Source: Numida meleagris (lineage: Eukaryota > Chordata > Aves > Galliformes > Numididae). From it: 64,000 nt of DNA. The stretch lies in contig NC_034414.1 in assembly GCF_002078875.1 (NCBI RefSeq), forward strand, positions 27,949,638-28,013,637. Reading direction: 5' to 3'. Shown in pieces: positions 40,301-51,574 of the stretch. Position 1 is the first letter of the stretch, and each line of letters opens with the position of its first letter. The position numbers and the translations under genes are program-made. The notes under the pieces were generated by a model. The model had not been told where the DNA came from. It was given only the letters and a program-made list of their open reading frames with translations, and did no database searches.

Positions 40301-42797
40301 AATAAAAAACCTTGGTCTTATGAGATCCTTTTCAAGAGATTACATTCTTAGTCCAAAACTAACTATCCGAGGTTTCTTTTCCAGAACGTAAATGAATATA
40401 GAATACTGATTTTAAAATCATTGCTTGCAAAAATTTGTATGTACTTTCTCCTTAAATTCTGAACACTGCCTTATGTTTTCTTGTTCTGAAAGCTCACTGC
40501 GGTGCATGGAATTCAGTCTGCTTTTGAAGAAGCTATGTCCTACTGTCGCTATCACCCATCAAAAGGCTATTGGTGGCATTTCAAAGATCAAGAAGAACGA
40601 GGTACGATTCCTAGTTGTTCCTGTGTCTCTTGAGGGAAAGGGAAGATAATATAGAGAGGGTGGGCAGGAAAAGCTTGAGGCAGCAGACAACACACAATGG
40701 TGGTGTGGAGATGAGATTAAATGCCTGTTCTTTCTGAGAGGTAACTTGGTGCTCCCTGCCAGGTGGAAGGAATCTTGCTATTCTATGATGGGTATGGACA
40801 TTGAGATGGGGGTAGGAGATGATGGGTGATGAGTGGTAGGTGGATGGTTGGACTGGATGATCTTGTAGGTCTTTTCCAACCTAGCTAATTCTATGATTCT
40901 ATGAAAATGGTGAGCTGTGTGTCAACAAAATGGACCCAACTTCAACCTACCGGCGACCAAAGTACACTTTGTTTTGATGTATAAAATCATTCTTAACCTG
41001 TCTTTCAAAAAACAAAACAACAACAACAAAAAAAACAACAAGCCAAAGAGAAAATGGAGCTGAGGTTAAGAGGAGAGTTGCATTTCAACTTTGCATACAT
41101 CAGAGAGCTGCTAAGGGAACAAAACTTTCCATTAGCTTCCTCTTACATTTTTGTACTTGCAGAGAAAGCTAAGCCAAAAGCCAAGAAGAAAGAAGAACCA
41201 AGTTCTATTTTCCAAAGACATCGAGTAGATGCTTTGCTTCTAGACCTAAGACAAAAATTTCCACCCAGATTTGTTCAGGTATGACACTTACAGGCCACAG
41301 TATTACTGTAACTTAGAATTTAAGGCAGTCATAAGCAGCTGATACTGACAGTGGGAATTTTCTGTGCTTTCTACAACGGTAATGCAAGTTAAGTAATAAG
41401 TTTGAAATGGAAAGCTTTGGTTTGAGTGTGGGATTCCCCTCGGTAATTGCAGGAGTTAAGACCTTGGCAAAACTGTGAGGGCAAATTGCATTACACCAGT
41501 TCCTTATCTATTTGTAGAGGGTCTGTAAATGTCAGCTATCAGACTTTGCCGCTGCTTACGGTTTCCTCATTTGTGAGCTGAATCAAATCACCACAACTAT
41601 TGTGTTCTAGTTATCCCATTGTTCTGAGTGCTCATTAATTAGCGTGGAAATTCTCAGCATTCTGTGAGGTTGCTGTGATTACCTCTGATAATCTCTAATA
41701 GTTCTTTGTATCATTGTGTCTTCTGGTTGGGAGTAATGAAAATAAGTTCTACAGCAACTCAGGAAACTGCTCTTCGGTTATTGGCAAGGATTGGCTGAAC
41801 ATTTTTTGATTTAGTCCTTTTCAATTGTCTGAGAAAAAACTGGATGTTAAAAAATTCCAACTTGATGTTCAAAAGTTGGATTTTAAGTGTATTTAGTGAT
41901 CTGTTCAACAGCCTTCCCTTCTACCTTCAACTCATTTATGTAACAGCATTGCTTGGTTTGCATTCTTAAGTGAATAGTAGTAAGGGTCAAGAATTAAGAC
42001 TGCAGTTCCACTGATATGTTGTTTTTTCCTCCCCCACAGCAAAAGCCTGGAGAAAAGCCTGTCCCAGGTAAATCTCTAATATTATCACAAGATTTAAAAA
42101 AATATACTATATGTAGCAGAGTTTGCCAATTGCTCTGTGAGCTTCTCACTGTTGCTACTGAGGTGGTTAGGGATTCTGGCATTGTCAAATTGTGGAAAAT
42201 ACTAGGCAAGAGCAGAGAGCTTTGTGATAGCAAGAACGAAATTAAAAAATGTGTATTCTACTCCCTATCTTGAAGATGTCCTGCTCTGTCCATCTGTAAA
42301 AACTATCTTGTCTGAAGGTCCAAATGCAGGAAACAGCCTTTGGAAGCAGCAGACAGGGAAAGGGTAAGAGAGGAAAGGAATAATTTGGTCAGTCCAGCAT
42401 CCTAGTGATTTTGGCAAGTTGCTCAGGAAAGCATGTGAAGGCTTTTAGTTGATCTGAAGCAACCTCAAAACAGGAAAAGCATAGACTAGATATTTTCATC
42501 CATTCCACATTTTCTTTTTACCTGTACAGGCATGAATTTATTCCTTAGTTCTTAAACCTTTCAAACTAATTTTGTGCTTTTGAAATCAATATTTTCTAAA
42601 TACTGTGAAGAATGTTTTGGGAATGAAAATAGGAGGTTTAACCCTGTTTTGCTGTTACTTCTTAAGTGGATCAAATAAAGAAGGAGCCAGAACCAGCCCC
42701 TGAAGCCATCAAGACAGAGGAGAAAGAGACTGTTAAGAATGCTCAGCAGAGTGCTGCTGCTAAAGGACCACCCGAAAAACGGATGAGACTCCAGTGA
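34179..42797 (+). CDS. MED6: Mediator complex subunit 6
   Basis: Eight coding exons join in phase: 34179-34200, 35908-36067, 37157-37248, 39708-39790, 40493-40601, 41163-41278, 42040-42067 and 42667-42797. All introns are GT-AG. The sum is 741 nt, giving 246 residues, the same length as human MED6. The start [17 protein letters not shown], the core [17 protein letters not shown] and [15 protein letters not shown], and the end [10 protein letters not shown] identify it without doubt. MED6 is a nuclear protein of the Mediator head module that links activators to RNA polymerase II. The N-terminal two thirds forms the conserved MED6 domain; from about residue 156 a Lys-rich stretch (KAKPKAKKK) and an acidic, charged tail follow. 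Exon 7 has only 28 nt. The tail carries IKKE and IKTE, which fit the SUMO consensus. Intron 5 holds a CR1 tail. Confidence 0.97.
40785..40905 (+). mobile_element. CR1 LINE 3' tail in MED6 intron 5
   Basis: It contains gatggttggactggatgatc, then gtcttttccaacctagctaa and attctatgattctatg, the canonical CR1 end with two ATTCTATG units. It lies in the sense direction between MED6 exons 5 and 6. Confidence 0.9.
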
Positions 42798-43350
42798 AGG
42801 GAGAAGTTGATACATGTCTGGATTAGTCAATACCTGGAAAACAGCAGATTCCTACTCCCATTCTTCATATTTGCACTCTTCAAACGAGGCTGTGATATTT
42901 CAGGAATTCAAGTCCCTGTAACAGCTTTTTCTGTAGAAATCTGTTACAAAAATGTTAATGGCAGGATGTGAGCTGCCTCAAATAAGGTGTTTTCAGTTTT
43001 CATCTTATTTTGAATATTGGCTTCTGGGAATGGTTTTTACAGAGATGTATTTTGCAGCCTCCTGAAGTCTACAAAGCCCTGCATTCCTTGTGTCTTGGTT
43101 TGCTATGTAAACAAACAAACAAAAAAAATAACAACCTTTAAAACAGCAACAACAACAAACAACCCACCTCATATCTTGAATAAAATCCTGGTTGCTAGAA
43201 TGCCTTTCTTAACTGCTTACTTTGTTAGTAGCAATTATACCGTATGTGCGGGCAGCAATTTTTTTTTCCTTGGGTACTGGAATATACTATGTACTATTTT
43301 GAAGTAGGAAAGTTCACCTGAAGAGTTTAGGCTGTCTGCTAATAAATTGC
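42798..43350 (+). other. MED6: MED6 3' UTR with poly(A) signals
   Basis: After the TGA at 42795-42797, AATAAA occurs at 43179-43184 and again at 43341-43346. Either could direct cleavage; the first would give a 3' UTR of about 400 bases. Confidence 0.6.
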
Positions 43351-46300
43351 TGTGCCTTTAGTATGCTTGAGATACACCTCAGAAATTTGATAACTGAAGT
43401 CTCATATCCACATAATTAGATGTCAAACTGTTCTCAGTCTGTAAGGGTTCTTGGACACTTGTTTCAGTTAATGGTTTAGCTGGTCTTCTATGGTAAAAAA
43501 ATAGTGTTGAGGGGGATTTATCATTGCATAAAACAAGCTAAAATGTCATAATGTTACACGTTTAGAGTGAAGCAGTTTATATTTCTACTTTCTTTCTCCA
43601 CTGTCTCTCAAATATATCAGTTACATATCTCTTCTTCTGTGCTTCTAGCACCTTCTTGCTGCATTTTACCACCTTGTTTAGTCATCTGCCTTTTAGACCT
43701 GAGGAGGTAGAGCAGTGAAACACCGCAAAGAGCGCTTTGCTATTTAAGCATGCTGTTTACACAACCCCTTTTTTTTTTTTTTTTTTTTGCCTTGCAGAAA
43801 AAAATTAGAAGCCACCCATTGCAAAGAAATGACCATCGGGTTGTTTTTTGCTTTTGTCAAAGTAACAGAGCAATGTAAAGTAGCTTGTTTTCTTTTCTCA
43901 GCTGTTGTCTACTTTCTTGAAGTGATCCCTAGGAAGTTACGAGAAGAGCTGTGCATAGCATATGAAATGTAGATAGGAAGGAAGACTAAGATATACTTCT
44001 AGTGTTTCCTCAAATATATTTTGAAGTTGTAAGAGAGGCCTTGTTTTCTGATTTAGTAACTAATGAAGCGTTCTCACTGGATAGCTATTGAACAATGGAA
44101 ACGCACATGGAATTTTTGCCCTTTAATCCAAAGCTGTAACAGCAAATACAGATAAGCTAACAGCTGTTTACTGTTGTTGCAGATATTAGGCCTAAAATTG
44201 ATACATCAGCGTACTGAAGTGTGTATTAGCTTCATTTTATATCACGTGGGTGAAATTTGAACAGCTGTTGCTTGAAATGTTGATGGAGATAGGTAACAAC
44301 CTAGTGTGAACTATTAAATCAAGTACAGAGAGTGCAGCTACTCTGGAATGCTCAAAACAAGCTGGAGCTAATTATTTAACTTTAAATAATTACAAGGTAG
44401 CATGAATATGCTTAGAAGAAAAGTTTTACTTCTTTCTCCTATTAAAGAAATTCCTTTGAAAGGAAGGAGCTTGAGAAGCATCAAAGCCATCATCTTGTTC
44501 ATCTGTGTGGTGGAAAGGAGGCATCCCCAGAAATGAGGCATGAGTGATGAGGAGCCTCGAGATTTCTCACTGAATTTTTGATATTCAGATGAAGTTCTTG
44601 TAAAGGGGCTGTTAAGGCAGCTGAACTCTATGCAGTTATTCATATTACTAGAACCTATAAGCTATTTGGAAAAGCTTAGTCAAGAAAGACGACCAGATTG
44701 CACTGTAATGAACATCTAGAATTTTATTTCTGTTTGGGAGATGAATTAAATACTTGTACGTCAAAGACAGATTTGAAATTACAAACATAGGAAAGATACC
44801 TTGTCTATTGTTAAGAGCACATCAAAATGGTCAAAAGTGGATGCTAATACAAGCAAGAATTCTGTCATTAAGTGGGCTACGCTTACAGTACGGTGTATGG
44901 TACAGTTCAAATACCGGAAGAGTTCTGCCAAAGAAGAGGGATTTGAAGAATGGCAATAATGTGAGTAAGAGGAAAAAAATATCTTATGAAGCCACTGGTA
45001 GGACCAAGACTTTAGTTTCTTAGGAAAGAAAAGACAAATACTGATCCTTTATAAAATTGAGTGCTGCGAAGCAAGTAGGATACCTTGTTCTGTCTTGTGT
45101 TGTGAGAATACATGGACAAGTTAATGAAGCTGAATGGAGTTACATTTAAAATGAATCACTGCACTTCATGCTCAGAATTTGACCTGATTTAGAGATGAGA
45201 GTGAAACTTAGGGAGGCAGATTGTCCTTGTGTTTGCCTCTCTTGACAGTGTTTTTGCTTTCTGCAGATGCATCTGGTACTGGTCAGTGTCAGACTGAGGA
45301 CATTAAAAAGGATGGTCTTCTGGTCTGATCCAACTTGAGTTAATGCCAGCATATAAGCTATTGAAAGGATAGAAGATGGCTTCCATGCATGAAAAAGTGA
45401 ATTAGAATGCAGTAAGCCTTTTTTTTTTTCCACAGGGGAATGATCTCTTCTGGAAAAATATCAAGTCCTGTAAAAAGCACAAATTATATTATATAGCACA
45501 AATTATAGAGTAATGGGAGATGTTATCAGTGAATGTGTCGATTTCTTAGTAGCTATCTTTCAGTGCTGAAGGCTTACTGCATGAGGGAGTGAGGAATTGG
45601 AATCCCTTCTGATCCTATTATTTGCTGACAAGATATTCTAAAACAACTTTACTGGTTAAATGAGCTTTGATATTTACTTGCTCAAGTGACATTATATCAG
45701 ATATTACTGCTAAACTCAAAGTAATTTACTGCCAAAAAGCTGCTAAACTGCTATCTTTTAGTCAGTTATGTTTCTTGGTGTATGAGAATCTAAGTCTTCT
45801 TTCCCTCTGGTATTTAGACAGTATTCTTAGTCTGAGCACTGAAGTCCAAAGTCTTTCAGAGGACATTGCGTATTTGTAAAGCTTATACATGAAAGGGAAA
45901 TCAGCAGTTCCAAAATTGTTACTGTCACTTTGTTTTGGAGATAATTGGCTTTACAAAGGAGATACCATTTTTCTCTACTTTTGCTCTTAGATAATAACTG
46001 TTCAGACTTTAAAAGGGCTTTTCTTAGTCTAAATCAGAGGGTTTAAGGAATTGAAGATGACCTAAAGATCTAATAAAAACGTTCTCCTGAGAGCCTGAAG
46101 TTAGGTATAAATGTCTGCATACATATCCATATGAACAGATACTTACTTATATATGCATTACAAAAATCTGGCCAGATAACAGGAAGAGAGGGAGCCTTGC
46201 TATCTCCCTTCACCATTTAAAGCTAACAGTATCTGAAATGTGTCACAAATACAGTGTTTTCTGCTCTTCACCAAGTAAGGTGTGAGCAGGCCATGCATTA

Positions 46301-48473
46301 TGCTCACCCATTCCTCTTTGCCACCTGCACCCTTACTTTTGTGTTCCAGTAACCTTTCCCTAGTAATAAAAAAAAAAAAAAAATGTTACATGCCATTTGA
46401 ACAGTCCGTACATGTTTGCAGTGTTTCCTTGGAGAGGTACGTAAATTTTTGATCAAGTATTGTTTTGGTCCTGTATTCACGCACAGAACAAACAAATGAT
46501 CACTTACTTGATGAATGTTCTTCTGCAGCATAATGTGGATTATGGATGGCTGCATAGTAAGGGCAAATCTTCCCAGTGGAATGAGGTATGATGTAGCACT
46601 ATTGATCTCAACAGTTGGAAGGTTTCATTTCTTTCTGCTAGGACAGTGGATTTCAACCTGTTGTCCTCAACACTGCAGTGAGTCTGTGACCTGTTCATAA
46701 AGAGTCAACAGCAGGTAAGTGAGAAAAGTAAATGTCTTGCTAAGATTCAGTTTCATAAGAGCTTGTACCTCCAATGAAAATTTTAGGGAATGACAAGATA
46801 AAAAAAAAAATGTTTGAAAACGCTGCTGCGTACTGAGAAGGCCAGCTACACCTGTCAAACAAATGTTTCTGCTGCTGAAGTAGCTATGGATTGATGGAAA
46901 CTTTCTTCTCTGCTCTGCTATAAGGTCAGTCTTTTTTTTTTTTTTTCTTCCAACCTGTTTATTGTCATACAACGGGAAGCTACCTCACTCGCATGTATTC
47001 TTACTGAGTGCAGGAGTGCAATGTTCTGCTAATCAGAACACAAGTATGATCTCTTTTTATGTAATCTTAATGTCAAAGGGTTTGCTTTAGATGTTCAAAG
47101 CGGTGTCAAACTGTTGGCACATTCCACCCCTGCCCAGATAACCTGCAGTGAGTTTAACAGTGGAACCTACATAGTTTCTAGTCCTGACTGTACAGTGATA
47201 CATGTACTGAAAGATAAGAAAGTAGTTTGCCTGCTTATCTGCTGGAGTTTGAAATGTTATGTGTTGCTGCCTGTACTGGTGTGATGGTCACCACCTTGAT
47301 TGATGTCTAAGGGAAGGATCTCTGAGACAGAGATGGTGTGATGATGCATCTCTCACAGCTGAGAAAAATAAGGGCTGTAACAGGTTGTACTACTTCCTGG
47401 AATCCTGTTTTTTTGGTGCAGAAAAGAAAGTTGTGAAGAGTTCCCAAAAGATGACAGCAGTTGGTGTGTCAAATCACAGCACTATATACCCCAAAGGCAG
47501 TGTGTGTAGCTGTGCTGTACAGGACATCCTGTCTTACCACAGTCCAGATCACTGTTCTAGGGCTGTATCTTTATGGAGCTGGTCCCTAATACTGAGATGG
47601 CATCCAAGTGGTAAATGTACCTGTTAAGCAGCCTGCTCTGCATACTCTGCAAGCAGAAATATTTTAAAAGGCCATGATTTGGGAAAACTGCTGTTGCACT
47701 GGTGATGTCTGTAATTAAAGCACATTGCTGTAGTTATCTAGCAAGTGGTAGGGTTTGTGGTTTTATACTTGGTGCTTTTAATTTGTCTTTCCACTATTTA
47801 ACCTAGTGGAACGAGATTTATCCCTTGTTCTGTTTGTGTGTGTGTGTGTGTGTGTATGGGGGTATGTTACTAGCTGGAGTAAGACACCTACTGAGAAAAG
47901 GCACCAAGGAGTATTTAATCCTAATATCTATCATTTCTGTACTTATTAATTTGATACACCAAGCTTTTTCCAAGTACTCTGTTGAAACAATGTTTTCTGT
48001 TTGTGATCTTCGCTCACAAATGATCTTTTACTGAAAAAGCATACAAAGCAAAAGCTGACCTCAGAGCTATTTTAACAGATTTTTCCCCTGGTGGTCTAAC
48101 TAGATGATCTATTTGCTCGACGTAGATGTGAATGACTAGCAGTGTGAAACTTAGCTGGGGCCCCTCCTCACACAGTGCTCTTATACGTGTGCAGGAGAAA
48201 TGCCCATCTTTTTGAAAATGAGGATTATATAGAAAGCTGGGAGTTTGCTTGTTTTGGACTGATTGTGTTTAGTCCTCCACAGGAGCCTATGTCTTTACTC
48301 ATAGAGCAAGTTATGGCTGTCTCGAGGTGCCTTTGTGGCCCACCAGGATGTACCTCTAAGTAGCAGGGTGCCATTTCCTGATGGAGGAGGCAAAGGAGGC
48401 TGCCGTGTTGCCAATACTCCCCAGTACCTCCCAAGGGAAGGGCAGCCACTGAGGGGCAGTTTGGGACCTGAGG
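43351..48473. other. Intergenic region MED6 to ADAM gene
   Basis: AT-rich sequence with no gene I can support. It contains poly(T) or poly(A) tracts near 43766-43788, 46366-46382 and 46930-46946, and a TG microsatellite at about 47835-47855. The last 300 bases turn GC-rich towards the ADAM start. Non-coding 5' exons of the ADAM gene could lie here but cannot be read from sequence alone. Confidence 0.55.
47835..47855. repeat. (TG)n microsatellite
   Basis: About ten GT units. Confidence 0.9.
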
Positions 48474-48539
48474 GTGGCTCCTCCATTCCGAGCTCTGGCC
48501 CCTCACAAACAGGGCGTGGGGCAACACCAGGCGGTAACC

Positions 48540-50696
48540 ATGGAGGCACTGCTGGTGCTGGTGGTGCTGCTGGGCCTTGTGGGGTGCCCCACCCCCCCTG
48601 AGGATGAGGCCGGGCCACTTCATGTCACCGGCATGTGGGTGACGGTGCCACGACAGTTGGCCCCCAGAGCTGACACCAACCCCCTGACCATCTCCTACTG
48701 GCTGGAGGTGGAGGGGCGGCCACAGGTCCTGCGCCTGCGGCCCAGGAAGGGCCTGGTCTCCCAGCCTTTCCCTTTGGTCACCTACGGTGAAGATGGGGCA
48801 CACTGGGAGGAGCAAGTCTATGTGCAGGACAACTGCTTCTACCAAGGCGAGGTGCAGGGAAGTCCTGGCTCCCTAGTGGCCCTCGGCACCTGTGGCAGGG
48901 GCCTCCATGGAGTGTTCTGGATGGAAGGCAGCACCTACGAGATCGAGCCCATCCCTGATGATCCGGCCTTTCAGCACATCCTGTACCGGATGGAGGCAGA
49001 CAGTGACCCCATGGGCCCCACGTGTGGCCTGACCCCGGAGGAGCTGCAGTACCAAAAGACTCTGCTGCCCTGGCTTCAGGCCCCTCGAACAGAGGAGAAG
49101 TACATGCTGAAGGACTGGTGGACACACACCAGGTATGTGAAGTTAGTAGTGGTCGTGGACAACGTGCGGTTTGTGAGGTCTGGCAGGAATGAATCCGAAG
49201 TCTTGAGGCAAGTCCTGGAAATCATCAATATTGGGGACTCTCTGTATGACCAGCTTTCTGTTCAACTGTTTCTTGTGGGACTGGAGATCTGGACCAAAAG
49301 TAATCCCATAAACCTTACTAACTCTGCAAACAAGGCACTTTCAGACTTTAACAAATGGCGAAAATCAGACCTGTATCCACGGATGCGCCATGATGTTGCT
49401 CACTTATTTGCATTTCAGGGCTTTGGAAAAAGCCTGGGATTGGCATTTCTGGGGTCCGTATGTGACAGGCAGTGGTCAGCAGCAGTTGTTTCCTTCACCA
49501 ACAGGAAGCTGTCTTCAGTTATTGTCACATTTGCCCATGAGCTGGGCCATAATCTTGGGATGCACCATGATGAACGGCACTGTAAATGCAGGCGGAAGAG
49601 GTGCATTATGTATCAAAGCGAAGCCGGCACTGACGCATTCAGTGACTGCAGTTACAAAGACTACTTTGACCTGCTTGGGAGTGGTGGTAGCTGCCTGCGT
49701 CAATCACCAGCTCTTGGCAGTTACTACACTTTGAAGCGTGAATACTGTGGGAATAAGATAGTAGAAAGAGGAGAGCAATGCGACTGTGGTTCACAATCAG
49801 ACTGCAGAAACGATCCTTGTTGTCACCCTAACTGCACATTGACTGCAGGTTCAGTTTGCGCATCTGGAAAATGCTGCAAGGGCTGTAAGATCCTTCCAGC
49901 AGGAACACTCTGCAGAGCACGTACTGGTTACTGCGACCTGCCAGAGTACTGCAATGGGACTTCCCCTTGGTGCAAGTCAGACTTGTATTTACAAGATGGA
50001 ACCCCTTGCGAAGATGGTGCCTATTGCTATAGAGGAAAATGTTCTTCCCACAGTAAACAATGCAAGCATCTGTTTGGCAAACAAGCCAGGCCTGCTCCTT
50101 TAGACTGCTTCAAAGAAGTGAATACTCGAGGTGACCGTTTTGGAAATTGTGGTATTCGTGATAATGTTCATTTCACAAAGTGCAGCGTTGAGGATGCCTT
50201 ATGTGGTAGGCTACAGTGTGAAAACATACACAAGTTGCCCTTCTTGCAGAACCACATAACAGTCATCCAAACCCCTGCTGGAGGTAAAAGGTGTTGGGGT
50301 CTTGACTATCACATAGGGATGCCTACAGCTGACTTAGGGGCTGTGGAAGATGGCACGACATGTGGCAGTGACAAGATTTGTATCAAAAGGACATGTACCA
50401 ATATTTCAGTGCTGAATTATGATTGTAACATAACAAAGTGCCATAACAGAGGAGTGTGTAACAATCTTAAGAACTGTCACTGCAAGTATGGTTGGGCTCC
50501 TCCATATTGTGAGTGGGAAGGATTTGGAGGTAGCATTGACAGCGGACCCCCTCCACCCAAGGAGGTTGTTCAGAGAACAAGAATAGGAGTAGTTGGCTTT
50601 GTTCTTCCTTTTGTCCTCGCAGTTATTCTTGCCATATATTATAGAAGGGAAATAGGGGAATGGCTTACGAGGGAAAGGCCTGATTCCACAGAATAA
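48540..50696 (+). CDS. Intronless ADAM20/ADAM21-like membrane metalloprotease
   Basis: A single open frame of 718 codons. I chose the ATG at 48540 because its context is strong (aaccATGG) and it starts a signal peptide (MEALLVLVVLLGLVG). An in-frame ATG at 48474 would add 22 residues without a signal-like start. In order: prodomain with a PTCGL cysteine switch (C162); reprolysin-type metalloprotease from about residue 196, with zinc site HELGHNLGMHHD (333-344) and Met-turn C-I-M (355-357); disintegrin domain (about 400-485); cysteine-rich region; EGF-like domain (about 629-658); one membrane helix (about 682-701); a 17-residue tail. All catalytic residues are present, so it should be an active protease once the prodomain is removed. 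The lack of introns and the place between MED6 and SYNJ2BP match mammalian ADAM20/ADAM21, which are testis-expressed. Orthology to one of the two cannot be decided here. Confidence 0.93.
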   Translation: MEALLVLVVLLGLVGCPTPPEDEAGPLHVTGMWVTVPRQLAPRADTNPLTISYWLEVEGRPQVLRLRPRKGLVSQPFPLVTYGEDGAHWEEQVYVQDNCFYQGEVQGSPGSLVALGTCGRGLHGVFWMEGSTYEIEPIPDDPAFQHILYRMEADSDPMGPTCGLTPEELQYQKTLLPWLQAPRTEEKYMLKDWWTHTRYVKLVVVVDNVRFVRSGRNESEVLRQVLEIINIGDSLYDQLSVQLFLVGLEIWTKSNPINLTNSANKALSDFNKWRKSDLYPRMRHDVAHLFAFQGFGKSLGLAFLGSVCDRQWSAAVVSFTNRKLSSVIVTFAHELGHNLGMHHDERHCKCRRKRCIMYQSEAGTDAFSDCSYKDYFDLLGSGGSCLRQSPALGSYYTLKREYCGNKIVERGEQCDCGSQSDCRNDPCCHPNCTLTAGSVCASGKCCKGCKILPAGTLCRARTGYCDLPEYCNGTSPWCKSDLYLQDGTPCEDGAYCYRGKCSSHSKQCKHLFGKQARPAPLDCFKEVNTRGDRFGNCGIRDNVHFTKCSVEDALCGRLQCENIHKLPFLQNHITVIQTPAGGKRCWGLDYHIGMPTADLGAVEDGTTCGSDKICIKRTCTNISVLNYDCNITKCHNRGVCNNLKNCHCKYGWAPPYCEWEGFGGSIDSGPPPPKEVVQRTRIGVVGFVLPFVLAVILAIYYRREIGEWLTRERPDSTE

Positions 50697-50980
50697 GCTA
50701 GTAGTTGTTTCAAATACTGCAAATCCCAGTAGTTGCTATAGAACACCTACTACTGAGTCAAAATCTACTACTGTGCACTTCACAAAGACCAACAAAGCTG
50801 TGGCTTTGGATGCTCCTAGGAAAATCTCCAGTAGCCCCTGAGCAGAGCCAGCAGATACCTTATCAAATAATTCAACACATTCTGAATAATTATAATCTAA
50901 TGCAACATTATTAAATACAGATTAAACGTTATCTTTGTTTATTTAAAGTTAATAAATGCAGGCAATAAGGTATGCTGTTC
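50697..50980 (+). other. ADAM-like gene 3' UTR with poly(A) signal
   Basis: AATAAA at 50951-50956 lies about 255 bases after the stop. A 69-codon frame in this stretch (50705-50914) has no homology I recognise and is taken as UTR. Confidence 0.55.
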
Positions 50981-51570
50981 TTTTTGGTTTGTACCTTGCG
51001 TTCTTAAAAACGAAGTGCTCAGGTGAGTGGTAGGTATGTGATACCTGTGCTGCTGGGTCTTTCTAAGAAGTTATTTGGATTTTATTGCTGCAAGAAAAAG
51101 CAGTCTGTGAGGCTGCACAAGTTCACCACGCTTCTATAATAGTTGGGGCTGTTCTGCAACTCTCCCACCTTCAGAACTTCTGCATTATTTGACAGATCCT
51201 TTATATCTGCCTATCTCGGGGCCTTTCTTGTGCTTTACTCTGTGATTACTTTGGGAACTGTTAGTAAATATGCCGTTGTAGCTCTACAGTGTGTCACACA
51301 GAAGCATTACTTTTAATGAGATGTAAAATGTGTGTTATTTATGAGAAAGCACGAGGGATCTGGAAATACCATTCAATACTTTAATTATGTGTATTAAAGC
51401 AGTCTAGAGCTCCCTCCTCGCGCAGCAGAAATAATGTCTTGCTTTAACAGAATTTTATTCTGAAGCAGTGGCGTTTCAGGATGGAGAGCTGTGATAATAC
51501 ACTTGTCTGCTAGCCGAACAATCATTGCTGTTGCTGACTGACAGAAAACCGTTAACTGCCTTTTTTAACG
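50981..51570. other. Spacer between ADAM-like gene and SYNJ2BP
   Basis: About 600 bases of ordinary composition. I see no gene, repeat or structured element. The CpG island of SYNJ2BP begins at its right end. Confidence 0.6.
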
Positions 51571-51574
51571 TTTA

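Noticed and set aside
48474..48539. Upstream in-frame ATG of the ADAM gene as true start
   Set aside because: It would bury the signal peptide behind 22 polar residues; the ATG at 48540 has a better context and starts the signal sequence.
48225..48845. 206-codon minus-strand frame
   Set aside because: Antisense shadow of the GC-rich 5' part of the ADAM gene; no homology recognised.
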